Shown here one piece after another: positions 1 through 7,847 of a stretch of DNA of 52,650 bases; within the stretch, counting starts at the first letter, position 1; the number at the start of each line of letters is the position of its first letter. The notes beneath the pieces were generated by a model that saw only the letters and a program-made list of their open reading frames with translations, searched no databases and was not told where the DNA came from. Source of the DNA: an uncultured Bacteroidota bacterium (GTDB taxonomy: Bacteria; Bacteroidota; Bacteroidia; Flavobacteriales; Flavobacteriaceae); contig CACFJP010000010.1 in the NCBI GenBank assembly GCA_902566635.1, positions 1 through 52,650 on the forward strand, read 5' to 3'. The position numbers and the translations under genes were made by a program.

Positions 1-209
1 AGGTTATCTGCCACCTTATCGAGCATGGTTTGATAGGAAATTTTGTTGGCAAAGCCCACCACGGCTGCTACAGCACCTCCAATGAGGAGGATAAACTGGT
101 TGGATCCAGACAGGGCATCATCGCCATAGACGATGACATTAAAGGCCAATAGGCCAATGAGTACGATGAGTGGGATTAAGGCAGTTTTGAGAGATAGTGA
201 GGACTTCAT
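1..209 (-). CDS. NhaC-family Na+/H+ antiporter, N-terminal part (runs off the left edge)
   Basis: Only the first 69 codons are in the window. They begin with ATG at 209-207 on the minus strand and read MKSSLSLKTALIPLIVLIGL, followed by a second hydrophobic segment (FILLIGGAVAAVVGF, about residues 39-53). This pattern, with the phrase NVIVYGDDALSGSNQ between the two segments, matches as I recall it the amino terminus of NhaC-type sodium/proton antiporters of flavobacteria, inner-membrane proteins that export Na+ in exchange for H+. The gene follows the yceI-like gene on the same strand with a 6-nt gap, so the two may be co-transcribed. The body of the protein is outside the window, so the family call rests on the start only. 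Confidence 0.6.
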   Translation of the reverse strand, partial: MKSSLSLKTALIPLIVLIGLLAFNVIVYGDDALSGSNQFILLIGGAVAAVVGFANKISYQTMLDKVADN

Positions 210-215
210 ATGCGT

Positions 216-767
216 TTATTCTTTGGGTTGTAAGGGGAGAGACACCTCAATTTGTACATTTTCATCGATTTGTTTTCTGACCAGGCTAGGGATTTCTATG
301 GCATAGTCAGATGTTTTGACAGCAAAGGAAGATTCCAAAGTGATGAGGCCATCTGTTTTGGTTATGCGTCCCTCGGCGTTGATGGTGTTTGTCACGCCAT
401 GCATGGAGATTTCTCCAGTGAGTTGCACAGTCAGTGGTTGGTTGGAAAGGGTATTGCGATCAAAGTTGAGAATGGATCCTTTAAAACTCGTTTTGGGGTA
501 TTTGTGACTCTCGATATAGTTTTCGTTAAAGTGTTCTTCCATGAGTGCAAGGGGAAAGCGAAAGCCTCGTACAAGCGCAAGCACTGCCAATTCACCTGTT
601 TCAACGTTGAGCAATGCCGATACCGCAGTATGACTGGCTTCAATGGGCTCAAAGGTTGGTTGGGATGCCTCAAAGGACATACTCCCTGTTTTGGTCATAT
701 ACTTGGACTGCCCAACAGCAATAATACCTGTCAATAAAAGAAAGAGAAGGAGTGCCTTTTGCATCAT
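216..767 (-). CDS. YceI family secreted protein
   Basis: A 183-residue protein with a signal peptide (MMQKALLLFLLLTGIIAVGQ; cleavage is likely near residue 20). The body shows the YceI lipocalin-like beta-barrel pattern: KYPKTSFKG near residues 90-98, a LTGEISMHGVTNTI stretch near 115-128, and an ESSFAVKTSDYAIEIPSLV segment near the end. YceI proteins bind polyisoprenoid or other amphiphilic ligands in the periplasm; the ligand here is unknown. The second Met may be the true start. A weak -7-like box (TATCTTTA, minus strand, 789-782) lies 14 nt upstream of the start. The gene is divergent from the OB-fold/DUF5777 pair. In flavobacteria YceI genes often sit beside DUF5777 genes, so a joint envelope role is plausible but not shown. 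Confidence 0.85.
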   Translation of the reverse strand: MMQKALLLFLLLTGIIAVGQSKYMTKTGSMSFEASQPTFEPIEASHTAVSALLNVETGELAVLALVRGFRFPLALMEEHFNENYIESHKYPKTSFKGSILNFDRNTLSNQPLTVQLTGEISMHGVTNTINAEGRITKTDGLITLESSFAVKTSDYAIEIPSLVRKQIDENVQIEVSLPLQPKE

Positions 768-1065
768 ATTGGTTTCTGCTTTAAAGATACAAAAAGGATT
801 GGGGTTTGGTTTCGAGGGTGGTTCGTAGATAGAGATCAGCTTTAGGTAACGGTTAGTATATGAAGCGTGGCCTGACGATAGGCGGCTATGATTTCATATA
901 TGGACATGAGAAATACCCCAATACTTGCGTATCAGAACGTTCTTTATCTCCAAAATGTATTGTGTAATGCCGTAGGCCATTCATGCTACATACAGATTTA
1001 GGCTGTGTTTAGTAAAAATATAAAAAGTTTTTAAACAGCAAAACCCATATCTTTACCAAAACACA
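768..1065. other. Divergent intergenic region with a long imperfect hairpin
   Basis: This 298-nt spacer separates two divergent genes and holds no convincing ORF. It contains a perfect 8-nt inverted repeat, TATATGAA (857-864) and TTCATATA (893-900), enclosing a second short stem GCCT/AGGC (870-873 and 880-883). A weak -7-like box TATCTTTA lies at 1048-1055, just ahead of the plus-strand gene, and its mirror TATCTTTA (789-782) lies ahead of the minus-strand gene. Nothing else is recognisable. Confidence 0.4.
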
Positions 1066-1431
1066 ATGGAAAACAAAACACTCATATCATTTTTGGTGAT
1101 AGTTCTCATGGCAGTGGGGGTATATTTCTACGCCTACAAAGACCATCGCAACATTGCCAATGAAGATGCAGCATTTGCCGATACTGCACTGGCAATCAAG
1201 GATTCACTCGCGCAAAACAATAAAGCCTTCTTCAATCAAACCCTAGAAGTATCAGGGGTCGTGACAGCAGTTGAGGACAATAGCCTCACACTCAGTGATG
1301 TCCTCGTCGCGCAATTTGAAAGTAGCCCAACAGTAACAATCGACCAACAACTTACTCTTAAAGGTCGTTGCATTGGCTATGATGATTTGTTTGAAGTGGT
1401 GGTGCTCGATCAATCCATCATTTTGGAGTAG
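1066..1431 (+). CDS. OB-fold (tRNA_anti-like) membrane-anchored protein
   Basis: A 121-residue protein with one N-terminal membrane segment (about residues 6-24, SFLVIVLMAVGVYFYAY) and a short soluble domain. The second half reads as a small beta-rich OB fold: TLEVSGVVTAVEDNSLTL, then QQLTLKGRCIGYDDLFEVV and DQSIILE. This fits the tRNA_anti-like family of Bacteroidota, for which no biochemical role is known to me; the name comes from fold similarity, not from a tRNA function. It precedes the DUF5777 gene by 49 nt, but that gene has its own promoter box inside the 3' end and spacer, so the two need not be co-transcribed. Confidence 0.7.
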   Translation: MENKTLISFLVIVLMAVGVYFYAYKDHRNIANEDAAFADTALAIKDSLAQNNKAFFNQTLEVSGVVTAVEDNSLTLSDVLVAQFESSPTVTIDQQLTLKGRCIGYDDLFEVVVLDQSIILE

Positions 1432-1463
1432 GTTGTACACCAATTTCCAGTTCGCTATCTTTG
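1432..1463 (+). promoter_or_regulatory. Bacteroidota promoter for the DUF5777 gene
   Basis: GTTG at 1432-1435 and TATCTTTG at 1456-1463 match the -33 (TTTG) and -7 (TAnnTTTG) elements of Bacteroidota sigma factor promoters, with a 20-bp spacer. Transcription would start near 1467-1470, about 11-14 nt before the ATG at 1481. Confidence 0.6.
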
Positions 1464-1480
1464 AAAGAGACGAAACAACA

Positions 1481-2338
1481 ATGAAACAACTATCCATTCT
1501 CTTTTTACTTTTCTCATCTTTTGCAGTGGCTCAATCCGACCTGCTCGATGAATTGGACGCAGAGCTCGATATGGGGCCGCTTTATGCCGAATCTGCCTTT
1601 AAAGGCTTAAAAATCATCAACCTCGAATCGACCAAAATGGTGGACAAAGGTGAGATGTATTTTATCGTGGCGCATCGATTTGGCAGCATCGAAAATGGCT
1701 TTGATGACTTCTTTGGACTCGATGTTGCCTCCAACAAACTTCAGTTGATCTATGGGGTCAATGATAATATCAATTTTGGTGCTGCGCGTTCGTCTTATCA
1801 AAAGACCTATGCACTACACACTAAGCTGCGATTGCTGCGTCAACAAACAGAAAGAACTCCTGTAACCATAGGTGCCTATGGCCAACTCACAATCAACAAC
1901 CAACTCGATTTGGATCGTAACCCCAATTTGGATTTTAGTGATCGCTTGACCTATACTGCGCAAGCACTGATCTCTCGAAAATTCAACGAAAAACTATCCC
2001 TACAACTGTCGCCAACTCTGATTCATAAAAATCTGACGGAACGCATTGCAGAGGATAATTTGCAGTTTGTCATGGCTGCTGGGGGTCGTTATAAACTCAC
2101 TAAACGTCTGAGCCTCAATATGGAATATGGCTTGATGACAAGTCGCCCAGAGGAGCTCATTTACAACAATTTGCTGTCTATTGGCTTAGATATAGAAACA
2201 GGAGGGCATGTCTTTCAGCTACATTTCACCAACTCCCGAACGATGCTCGAACACAGTTTTTTGACAGAAGCAACCGGCGATTGGTCAAAGGGAGATATTC
2301 ATTTTGGATTTAATATCAGTCGAGTGTTTGATTGGTAG
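1481..2338 (+). CDS. DUF5777 family outer-membrane beta-barrel protein
   Basis: The frame is open from 1373, but the start at 1481 is chosen because it begins a clear signal peptide (MKQLSILFLLFSSFAVAQ) and follows a promoter box by 17 nt. The mature protein of about 267 residues is rich in alternating beta-strand patterns (for example RLTYTAQALISRKF, LSLQLSPTLIHKN, RLSLNMEYGLMTS) and ends in an aromatic residue (FNISRVFDW), as outer-membrane barrels do. The motif GEMYFIVAHRFG near residues 50-61 is typical of DUF5777 proteins of Bacteroidota. The function is unknown; the neighbouring YceI gene suggests an envelope process. The 5' extension to 1373 would overlap the upstream gene out of frame and lacks a signal peptide, so it was rejected. 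Confidence 0.8.
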   Translation: MKQLSILFLLFSSFAVAQSDLLDELDAELDMGPLYAESAFKGLKIINLESTKMVDKGEMYFIVAHRFGSIENGFDDFFGLDVASNKLQLIYGVNDNINFGAARSSYQKTYALHTKLRLLRQQTERTPVTIGAYGQLTINNQLDLDRNPNLDFSDRLTYTAQALISRKFNEKLSLQLSPTLIHKNLTERIAEDNLQFVMAAGGRYKLTKRLSLNMEYGLMTSRPEELIYNNLLSIGLDIETGGHVFQLHFTNSRTMLEHSFLTEATGDWSKGDIHFGFNISRVFDW

Positions 2339-2358
2339 TCGCTTTCGTATTACTTTTG
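2327..2358 (+). promoter_or_regulatory. Bacteroidota promoter for lpdA
   Basis: A perfect TTTG (2327-2330) and TACTTTTG (TAnnTTTG, 2351-2358) are separated by 20 bp, the same spacing as the DUF5777 promoter. The -33 element lies inside the last codons of the upstream gene. The predicted start is near 2362-2365, leaving a short 5' leader before the ATG at 2378. Confidence 0.75.
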
Positions 2359-2377
2359 TATCATAAACAAACAAACT

Positions 2378-3778
2378 ATGTCCTCATTTGACGTTGCTGT
2401 TATAGGATCAGGCCCTGGGGGTTATGTTGCGGCCATTCGCTGTGCGCAGTTGGGACTTTCCACTGCCCTTATCGAAAAATATGATACACTTGGCGGCACC
2501 TGTCTCAACGTGGGTTGTATTCCTTCCAAATCCCTTTTAGACTCATCCCATCATTATGAGCAGTCGATTAAGAATTTTTCGACCCATGGGATCGATGTAA
2601 AAGGGGAGATCAAAGTGAATTTGACGCAAATGATGAAACGAAAATCAGAAGTCATCGATCAAACCACCAAAGGGATTGACTATCTGATGGATAAAAACAA
2701 AATCACTGTTTTCCATGGGCTTGGCAAGTTTGTCGATGCAACACATATCGAAATTGCTGGCAAGAAAAAACAAGCCATAGAAGCCAAACACATTATCATT
2801 GCAACAGGTTCCAAACCTGCTGTTTTACCTTTTGTCAAATTGGACAAAGAGCGCATCATCACTTCAACTGAAGCCCTTTCCCTAAAAAAAATCCCAAAAC
2901 ACTTGGTCGTGATAGGTGGGGGCGTGATCGGCTTGGAGCTCGGACAGGTATATCGACGCTTGGGTGCTGAGGTCTCTGTCATTGAATATGCCGACCGTAT
3001 TACGCCACTCATGGATAGTTCTCTCTCGAAGGAGTTGATGAAAGTGATGAAGAAACAAGGGGTGAAGTTCTATTTGTCATATCAGGTCAATGCTGTAACT
3101 CGCAAAGGTAATGAGATAACAGTCACTGCCAAAGACAAAAAAGAACGAGAGGTGTCCTTTACAGGCGATTATTGCTTGGTTTCAGTGGGTCGTAAGCCAT
3201 ATACTGAAGGGCTAGACCTCAAGGCTGCTGGTGTCGTGGTCAATGAGCGAGGGCAAGTGGAAGTGAACAAAAAACTCCAAACCTCTATGTCTAACATCTA
3301 TGCAATTGGCGATGTGGTGCGTGGTGCCATGTTGGCGCATAAAGCAGAGGAGGAAGGGGTGATGGCAGCAGAAATCATCGCTGGACAACAACCACATATC
3401 GATCATAACCTAATTCCAAATGTGATATACACTTGGCCAGAAGTTGCTGCTGTAGGCAAGACCGAAGAAGAGCTAAAAGCTGCTGGGGTGGCCTACAAAT
3501 CAGGGCAGTTTTCGATGCGTGCACTGGGTCGTGCCAGAGCGAGTATGGACACTGATGGTTTTGTAAAAATCCTTGCTGATAAAGCAACAGATGAGGTGCT
3601 TGGCATACATATCATCGGAGCACGTGCTGCCGATTTGATTGCACAGGCAGTTACTGCGATGGAATACAGAGCATCTGCTGAAGATATTGCACGCATGAGC
3701 CATGCACATCCAACCTATGCCGAAGCGATGAAAGAAGCTGCTTTGGCTGCCACTGAAGACAGAGCACTACACGTCTAA
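2378..3778 (+). CDS. lpdA: Dihydrolipoyl dehydrogenase (E3)
   Basis: A 466-residue flavoprotein that reoxidises dihydrolipoamide with NAD+ in the pyruvate, 2-oxoglutarate or branched-chain 2-oxoacid dehydrogenase complexes or the glycine cleavage system. The FAD-binding motif GSGPGG is at residues 10-15, the redox disulfide C42-(x)4-C47 lies in GGTCLNVGCIPSK, an NAD-binding GGGVIG follows in the middle, and the dimer-interface catalytic pair is H444/E449 in HAHPTYAE. The length is normal for the family. It has its own promoter and stands alone; no E1 or E2 gene is near, so the partner complex cannot be told. Its stop is only 5 nt from the stop of the convergent argH, with no terminator between them. 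Confidence 0.96.
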   Translation: MSSFDVAVIGSGPGGYVAAIRCAQLGLSTALIEKYDTLGGTCLNVGCIPSKSLLDSSHHYEQSIKNFSTHGIDVKGEIKVNLTQMMKRKSEVIDQTTKGIDYLMDKNKITVFHGLGKFVDATHIEIAGKKKQAIEAKHIIIATGSKPAVLPFVKLDKERIITSTEALSLKKIPKHLVVIGGGVIGLELGQVYRRLGAEVSVIEYADRITPLMDSSLSKELMKVMKKQGVKFYLSYQVNAVTRKGNEITVTAKDKKEREVSFTGDYCLVSVGRKPYTEGLDLKAAGVVVNERGQVEVNKKLQTSMSNIYAIGDVVRGAMLAHKAEEEGVMAAEIIAGQQPHIDHNLIPNVIYTWPEVAAVGKTEEELKAAGVAYKSGQFSMRALGRARASMDTDGFVKILADKATDEVLGIHIIGARAADLIAQAVTAMEYRASAEDIARMSHAHPTYAEAMKEAALAATEDRALHV

Positions 3779-3783
3779 AGCGC

Positions 3784-5073
3784 TTATTTTTCGAAGTATG
3801 TCGTAAATTTCTCTCGAATGGCATCGAGTTCCAAGTTGCCAATACTCCCACGATGAGTGTGTTTTGCCATTTTGGGTGGTACAAATTCCCCTTTGTTGAT
3901 GGCGTCACCAATTTGCACATAAGCATCTCGAAAAGGAATCCCTTTTTGAATGAGTTCATGCAAGGCATCAACACTGAAAATATGTTCGTATTTATCATCT
4001 GTTAGGATATCACTTTTGACTTGTACCTCTTTGATACTTGAAGTCAAAATCGATAGACAAGACTTGATATCATCTATGGCCTGCATGATAGGGCCTTTGA
4101 ACAATTGCATTTCTCTGTGATAACCACTTGGAAGGTTGGTGCTCATCATTGACAACTCATTGGGGAGAGCTTGTAGTTTGTTGCATTTCCCTCGAATGAG
4201 CTCAAAGACATCAGGATTTTTTTTGTGAGGCATGATACTGGAGCCAGTGGTAATATCATCTGGAAAGGAGATAAAATCAAAGTTTTGACTCATGTACAAA
4301 CAAACATCCATCGAAAATCGACTGAGCGTTCCTGCCAGACTGCCAATAGCTTGTGCTAGATTTTTTTCAAGTTTCCCGCGACTCATTTGTGCTGCCACAA
4401 CGTTGAACTTGAGGGTATTGAACCTTAAAGCTGCTGTTGTGTCGTCGCGATCAATGGGAAATGAACTGCCATAGCCAGCAGCACTTCCGAGTGGGTTTTG
4501 ATCACAGATGGTGTTGACTACATTGAGAAGCAGCAAATCATCTGCCAACATCTCTGCATAGGCAGAAAACCATAGTCCAAAAGAAGAGGGCATGGCAATT
4601 TGCAAGTGAGTATAACCTGGCAGCAATTGATCTTTATGCTTATCAGCAAGTGAAAGGTATTGATCAAAAAGCACTTTGATTAGTTGTTTGATATCCTGTA
4701 TCTCATCTTTAAGAAAAAGTTGCATGGCAACGAGAACTTGATCGTTTCTCGAACGAGCAGTGTGTATTTTTTTGCCAACATCACCATATTTTTCTGTGAG
4801 CTCAAATTCGATTTTTGAATGTACATCTTCAAACGCCTCAGAGATGGAAAATGTTCCTTTTTCGACATCTTTGAGCAAGTCGTCAAGGCCTTGTGTAAGT
4901 TGATCTGCTTCAGATGCTGTGAGCAGTCCAACCTTTCCTAACATTTGCGCGTGTGCTTTAGATGCAATGATGTCATAGGGCGCTAAACGCATATCCCATT
5001 CACGATCATCACCAACAGTGAATTGGTCGATTTGACCTCTTATTTTGATGCCTTTTTTTTGCCAGATTTTCAT
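3784..5073 (-). CDS. argH: Argininosuccinate lyase
   Basis: 429 residues. The enzyme splits argininosuccinate into arginine and fumarate, the last step of arginine synthesis. The fumarase/aspartase superfamily signature GSSIMPHKKNPD lies at residues 277-288, with TARSRNDQ at 105-112 and the conserved GYTHLQ at 153-158. It is somewhat shorter than the usual 450-460 residues; the C-terminal end stops soon after a KFTTYFEK tail, which looks natural rather than truncated. It is the last gene of the minus-strand arg operon and its ATG overlaps the argE stop by 4 nt (ATGA), which points to translational coupling. Confidence 0.95.
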   Translation of the reverse strand: MKIWQKKGIKIRGQIDQFTVGDDREWDMRLAPYDIIASKAHAQMLGKVGLLTASEADQLTQGLDDLLKDVEKGTFSISEAFEDVHSKIEFELTEKYGDVGKKIHTARSRNDQVLVAMQLFLKDEIQDIKQLIKVLFDQYLSLADKHKDQLLPGYTHLQIAMPSSFGLWFSAYAEMLADDLLLLNVVNTICDQNPLGSAAGYGSSFPIDRDDTTAALRFNTLKFNVVAAQMSRGKLEKNLAQAIGSLAGTLSRFSMDVCLYMSQNFDFISFPDDITTGSSIMPHKKNPDVFELIRGKCNKLQALPNELSMMSTNLPSGYHREMQLFKGPIMQAIDDIKSCLSILTSSIKEVQVKSDILTDDKYEHIFSVDALHELIQKGIPFRDAYVQIGDAINKGEFVPPKMAKHTHRGSIGNLELDAIREKFTTYFEK

Positions 5074-6134
5074 GATGTAATAACTTGATCGAGCAATTCG
5101 ATATACAATCGTACTGCTTCTTTGATTTCGTTTTTGTATATAAATTCGTCGGCTGTGTGTGACCTAGTTGAGTCACCTGGTCCGAGTTTTAGTGATGGGC
5201 AAGACAGTGCTGCCTGATCGGAGAGGGTAGGAGAGCCATAGGTGTTTCTTCCCATGGCTATCCCAGCAACGACCAAGGGGTGTTCCTTCTCGATTGATGA
5301 TGACTGTAATCGCAACGAACGCGGCGTTACCTCACAAGGCGCCTGACTAACGATGTCTGCAATTTCTTGATTGGTATAATATTCATTGACTCGAACATCC
5401 AATACCAGATTCACTTGTGAAGGCACAACGTTGTGCTGACTTCCTGCATTGATTTGAGTGATGGTGAGTTTGACAGGCCCGAGTGTATCAGATACTTTGT
5501 CAAACTGAAGGTTTTGAAACCACTGCATCACATCCATACTTTTCAGAATGGGGTTGTCGTTGTTGGGGTGCGCTGCATGGCCAGCAGTCCCTTTGACTAC
5601 TGCATCGAAGACCACAAGGCCTTTTTCAGCGATTGCAAATTGCATCTGTGTGGGTTCTCCGACAATGGCAACATCAATGTTTGGAAGGTCTTTGAGCAAG
5701 CTGTTTAAGCCATTTGGGCCAGAGCTTTCCTCCTCGGCTGTTGCAGCTATAATAAGGTTATATGTCAAGTTTTCTGCTGCGTAAAAATGCACAAATAGTC
5801 CAAGTAATGATACCAAAGCACCACCTGCATCATTGCTTCCAAGACCAAAGAGTTTTCCATCGATGATTTCTGCCTTGTGAGGATCACGTGTAAAGGCCTT
5901 ATTGGGACGTACAGTGTCGTGATGTGAGTTGAGTAGTAAATTGGGTTTGGAAGGGTCATAGTGCTTGTTCAAGGCAAATACATTGTTTTGTATGCGCTGG
6001 GTTTCAACCCCTTTACTCAGCAACCAATTTTGAATGCAATCGGCTGTTTGAGACTCTTCTCCAGAAAAAGAAGGTATCTCGATCAATTGCATCAGCAACT
6101 CAATCACATCTTCCGCCAGGTGGTTTGAACTCAT
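5070..6134 (-). CDS. argE: M20 family deacylase: N-acyl-citrulline/ornithine deacylase (ArgE-like)
   Basis: 354 residues. This is a di-zinc M20 amidohydrolase: NSHHDTV (H71, D73), the bridging Asp in GSNDAGG (D102), the catalytic and metal Glu in TAEEES (about E134/E135), E160 in VGEPTQ, the dimerisation-domain KGTAGHAAHP (about 181-190), and a late metal His in SHTADEF. In Bacteroidota the acyl group is removed after carbamoylation, so the expected substrate is N-acylcitrulline rather than N-acetylornithine. The state of the ArgF' specificity residues (see that entry) suggests the acyl group is succinyl. The gene is coupled by ATGA overlaps to argB upstream and argH downstream. Confidence 0.88.
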   Translation of the reverse strand: MSSNHLAEDVIELLMQLIEIPSFSGEESQTADCIQNWLLSKGVETQRIQNNVFALNKHYDPSKPNLLLNSHHDTVRPNKAFTRDPHKAEIIDGKLFGLGSNDAGGALVSLLGLFVHFYAAENLTYNLIIAATAEEESSGPNGLNSLLKDLPNIDVAIVGEPTQMQFAIAEKGLVVFDAVVKGTAGHAAHPNNDNPILKSMDVMQWFQNLQFDKVSDTLGPVKLTITQINAGSQHNVVPSQVNLVLDVRVNEYYTNQEIADIVSQAPCEVTPRSLRLQSSSIEKEHPLVVAGIAMGRNTYGSPTLSDQAALSCPSLKLGPGDSTRSHTADEFIYKNEIKEAVRLYIELLDQVITS

Positions 6135-6907
6135 TTGATCAAGGTAGTTTTTGAAGCCTGTTCATCGTGTACAGCTTCAGGATTTTCAATTGTTACGACG
6201 TGCACGCCATTTTGAAGAGCTTCAGCTGCATTGTTTAGCTTTGGTAGCATCCCATCAGCGATGATTCCGTCGCTGTGAAGTTCGTCAATTTCTGTGATTC
6301 GAATGGTAGGGATTACACTTTTTTCGTCCTTGATGTCTTTCAATACCCCTCGATGTCTAAAACAATAGTGCAAATGCACCTGATATTCTGCAGCCAAAGC
6401 ACCGGCAAGAGCAGCAGCGATGGTGTCAGCATTGGTGTTAAGTAACTGTCCTTTTTGGTCGTGAGTAATTGCACAAAACACAGGTGATAAACCAATTGAT
6501 AAGATATTCTTTAAACTGTTAATATCAACTGATTTTATGTCTCCAACCCAACCATAATCGATGTCTTGCACAGATCTTTTTGTTGCACGAATCACATTGG
6601 CGTCGGCACCTGAAAGGCCAATGGCATTGGTGCCAAATTGCTGTAGTTTCACCACCACTTTTTTATTGGCCAAACCTGCATACACCATCACAGCAACATC
6701 TAAGGTCGCATCATCAGTGATTCTTCTTCCATTGTGCATGTTGGGTTGTATGCCCAACTTTTCACACAGTTCATTGGCTTGTTTCCCACCTCCATGGATG
6801 AGAATCTTATGTCCAACCAAGGCATGAAAAGAGGACAAAGCAGATGCCATCAGCTTTTCATCTGACAACAATCCACCACCAATTTTAACAATATGAAGTT
6901 TATCCAT
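6131..6907 (-). CDS. argB: N-acyl-L-glutamate kinase (acetylglutamate kinase family)
   Basis: 258 residues of the amino acid kinase fold. VKIGGGLL (residues 7-14) and ILIHGGGKQANELCEKLG form the phosphate and acyl-glutamate binding loops, NGRRITDDATLDV is the family substrate signature, and the C-terminal DGMLPKLNNAAEAL is the usual MxPK motif. It phosphorylates the acylated glutamate in the second step of the pathway. The ATG overlaps the argF' stop by 8 nt and the stop overlaps argE by 4 nt. No N-terminal helix extension of the arginine-inhibited hexameric ArgB type is present, so feedback inhibition by arginine at this enzyme is less likely; this is an inference from length only. Confidence 0.93.
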   Translation of the reverse strand: MDKLHIVKIGGGLLSDEKLMASALSSFHALVGHKILIHGGGKQANELCEKLGIQPNMHNGRRITDDATLDVAVMVYAGLANKKVVVKLQQFGTNAIGLSGADANVIRATKRSVQDIDYGWVGDIKSVDINSLKNILSIGLSPVFCAITHDQKGQLLNTNADTIAAALAGALAAEYQVHLHYCFRHRGVLKDIKDEKSVIPTIRITEIDELHSDGIIADGMLPKLNNAAEALQNGVHVVTIENPEAVHDEQASKTTLIK

Positions 6908-7847
6908 TGGTTAAAAATTCTTGTAATACTGCTTGTGCTGCAAAGGTTCTGTTGTTGGCTTGGTCGATGACAATTGATTTTGCATGATCCAACACACCAT
7001 CCGATGCAACCACATTTCTTCTGATGGGTAGACAATGCATAAAAAAGGCATCATTGGTTTGTTTCATCTTTTCACGTGTCATCATCCATTTTTTGTCTGT
7101 TCGTAATATGGCACCATAGTCAGTGTATGAACACCAGTTTTTTACATACACAACATCTGCGCCCTCAAGTGCCTTTTCCTGGTTATATTCCACCTTATGA
7201 TTGCCCACAATGGCAGGGTTGAGGTCATAACCCTCCGGATGAGTGATGATAAAATCTGCTTTTGTATGATTAATCAAGCCTATAAACGAGTTGGCAACAG
7301 CATGAGGAAGTGCCTTGGGATGTGGTGCCCAACTCAACACAATTTTTGGCTGTTTGATAGTCACTTGCTCTTGGATTGTCAGGCCATCGGCCAATGCTTG
7401 GAGTGGATGTGCTGTAGCACTTTCCATATTGATGATGGGAACAGAGGCAAATGCTGCAAATTTTCGAAGCACCACTTCCTCTTCGTCACGTTTTTGATCT
7501 GTCAGGGATGCAAAAGCACGAATGGCAATAAAATCACAGTATTGCGATACGACTTGTGCTGCCTCTTTCACATGCTCAGATCGAAGACCACTCATGATGG
7601 TTTCGTTTTCGTACTCTATCGCCCATGCTTCATTGCTAAAATTCATTACCATGACATCCAAACCTAGGTTTTTAGCAGCTTTTTGGGTGCTTAAACGTGT
7701 GCGCAAACTGGGATTAAAAAACAACAACCCAATCGTTTTTCGTTGACCCAAATGCACATGCCCAAAAGGGTCTTTTTTACAACTTTTTGCAAGTTGAATG
7801 GTTTTGATTGGGCTTGCCAAATCATTTAAAGTGATAAAATTCTTCAT
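6900..7847 (-). CDS. argF': N-succinyl-L-ornithine carbamoyltransferase (ArgF')
   Basis: 315 residues from ATG 7847. An upstream ATG at 7856 is in frame, but 7847 gives the ATGA overlap with argD seen elsewhere in the operon. FFNPSLRTR binds carbamoyl phosphate and HCLPIRRN is the late active-site motif. It aligns without gaps to the Xanthomonas acetylornithine transcarbamylase around W-x-I-E...EH: the specificity residue Glu92 there is Ser90 here, and the position of the carboxylated Lys302 is Val280. Published swaps show that Glu92 to Ser or Pro turns the enzyme to succinylornithine, and the Bacteroides fragilis succinyl enzyme has Pro90 (from memory). The predicted substrate is therefore N-succinylornithine. 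There is no ordinary ornithine transcarbamylase in the operon. Confidence 0.9.
   Translation of the reverse strand: MKNFITLNDLASPIKTIQLAKSCKKDPFGHVHLGQRKTIGLLFFNPSLRTRLSTQKAAKNLGLDVMVMNFSNEAWAIEYENETIMSGLRSEHVKEAAQVVSQYCDFIAIRAFASLTDQKRDEEEVVLRKFAAFASVPIINMESATAHPLQALADGLTIQEQVTIKQPKIVLSWAPHPKALPHAVANSFIGLINHTKADFIITHPEGYDLNPAIVGNHKVEYNQEKALEGADVVYVKNWCSYTDYGAILRTDKKWMMTREKMKQTNDAFFMHCLPIRRNVVASDGVLDHAKSIVIDQANNRTFAAQAVLQEFLTNG

Noticed and set aside
252-737. Long open frames opposite real genes (for example plus-strand 252-737 and 7197-7667)
   Set aside because: They are antisense shadows of yceI and argF' with low-complexity Cys/Phe-rich translations and no family resemblance.
1373-1480. 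Longer start for the DUF5777 protein
   Set aside because: It overlaps the upstream gene, lacks a signal peptide and would place the promoter box inside the coding region.
3784-5073. argH as a C-terminally truncated gene because it is shorter than 450 residues
   Set aside because: All catalytic segments are present and the stop precedes the convergent lpdA stop without any sign of a frameshift remnant.
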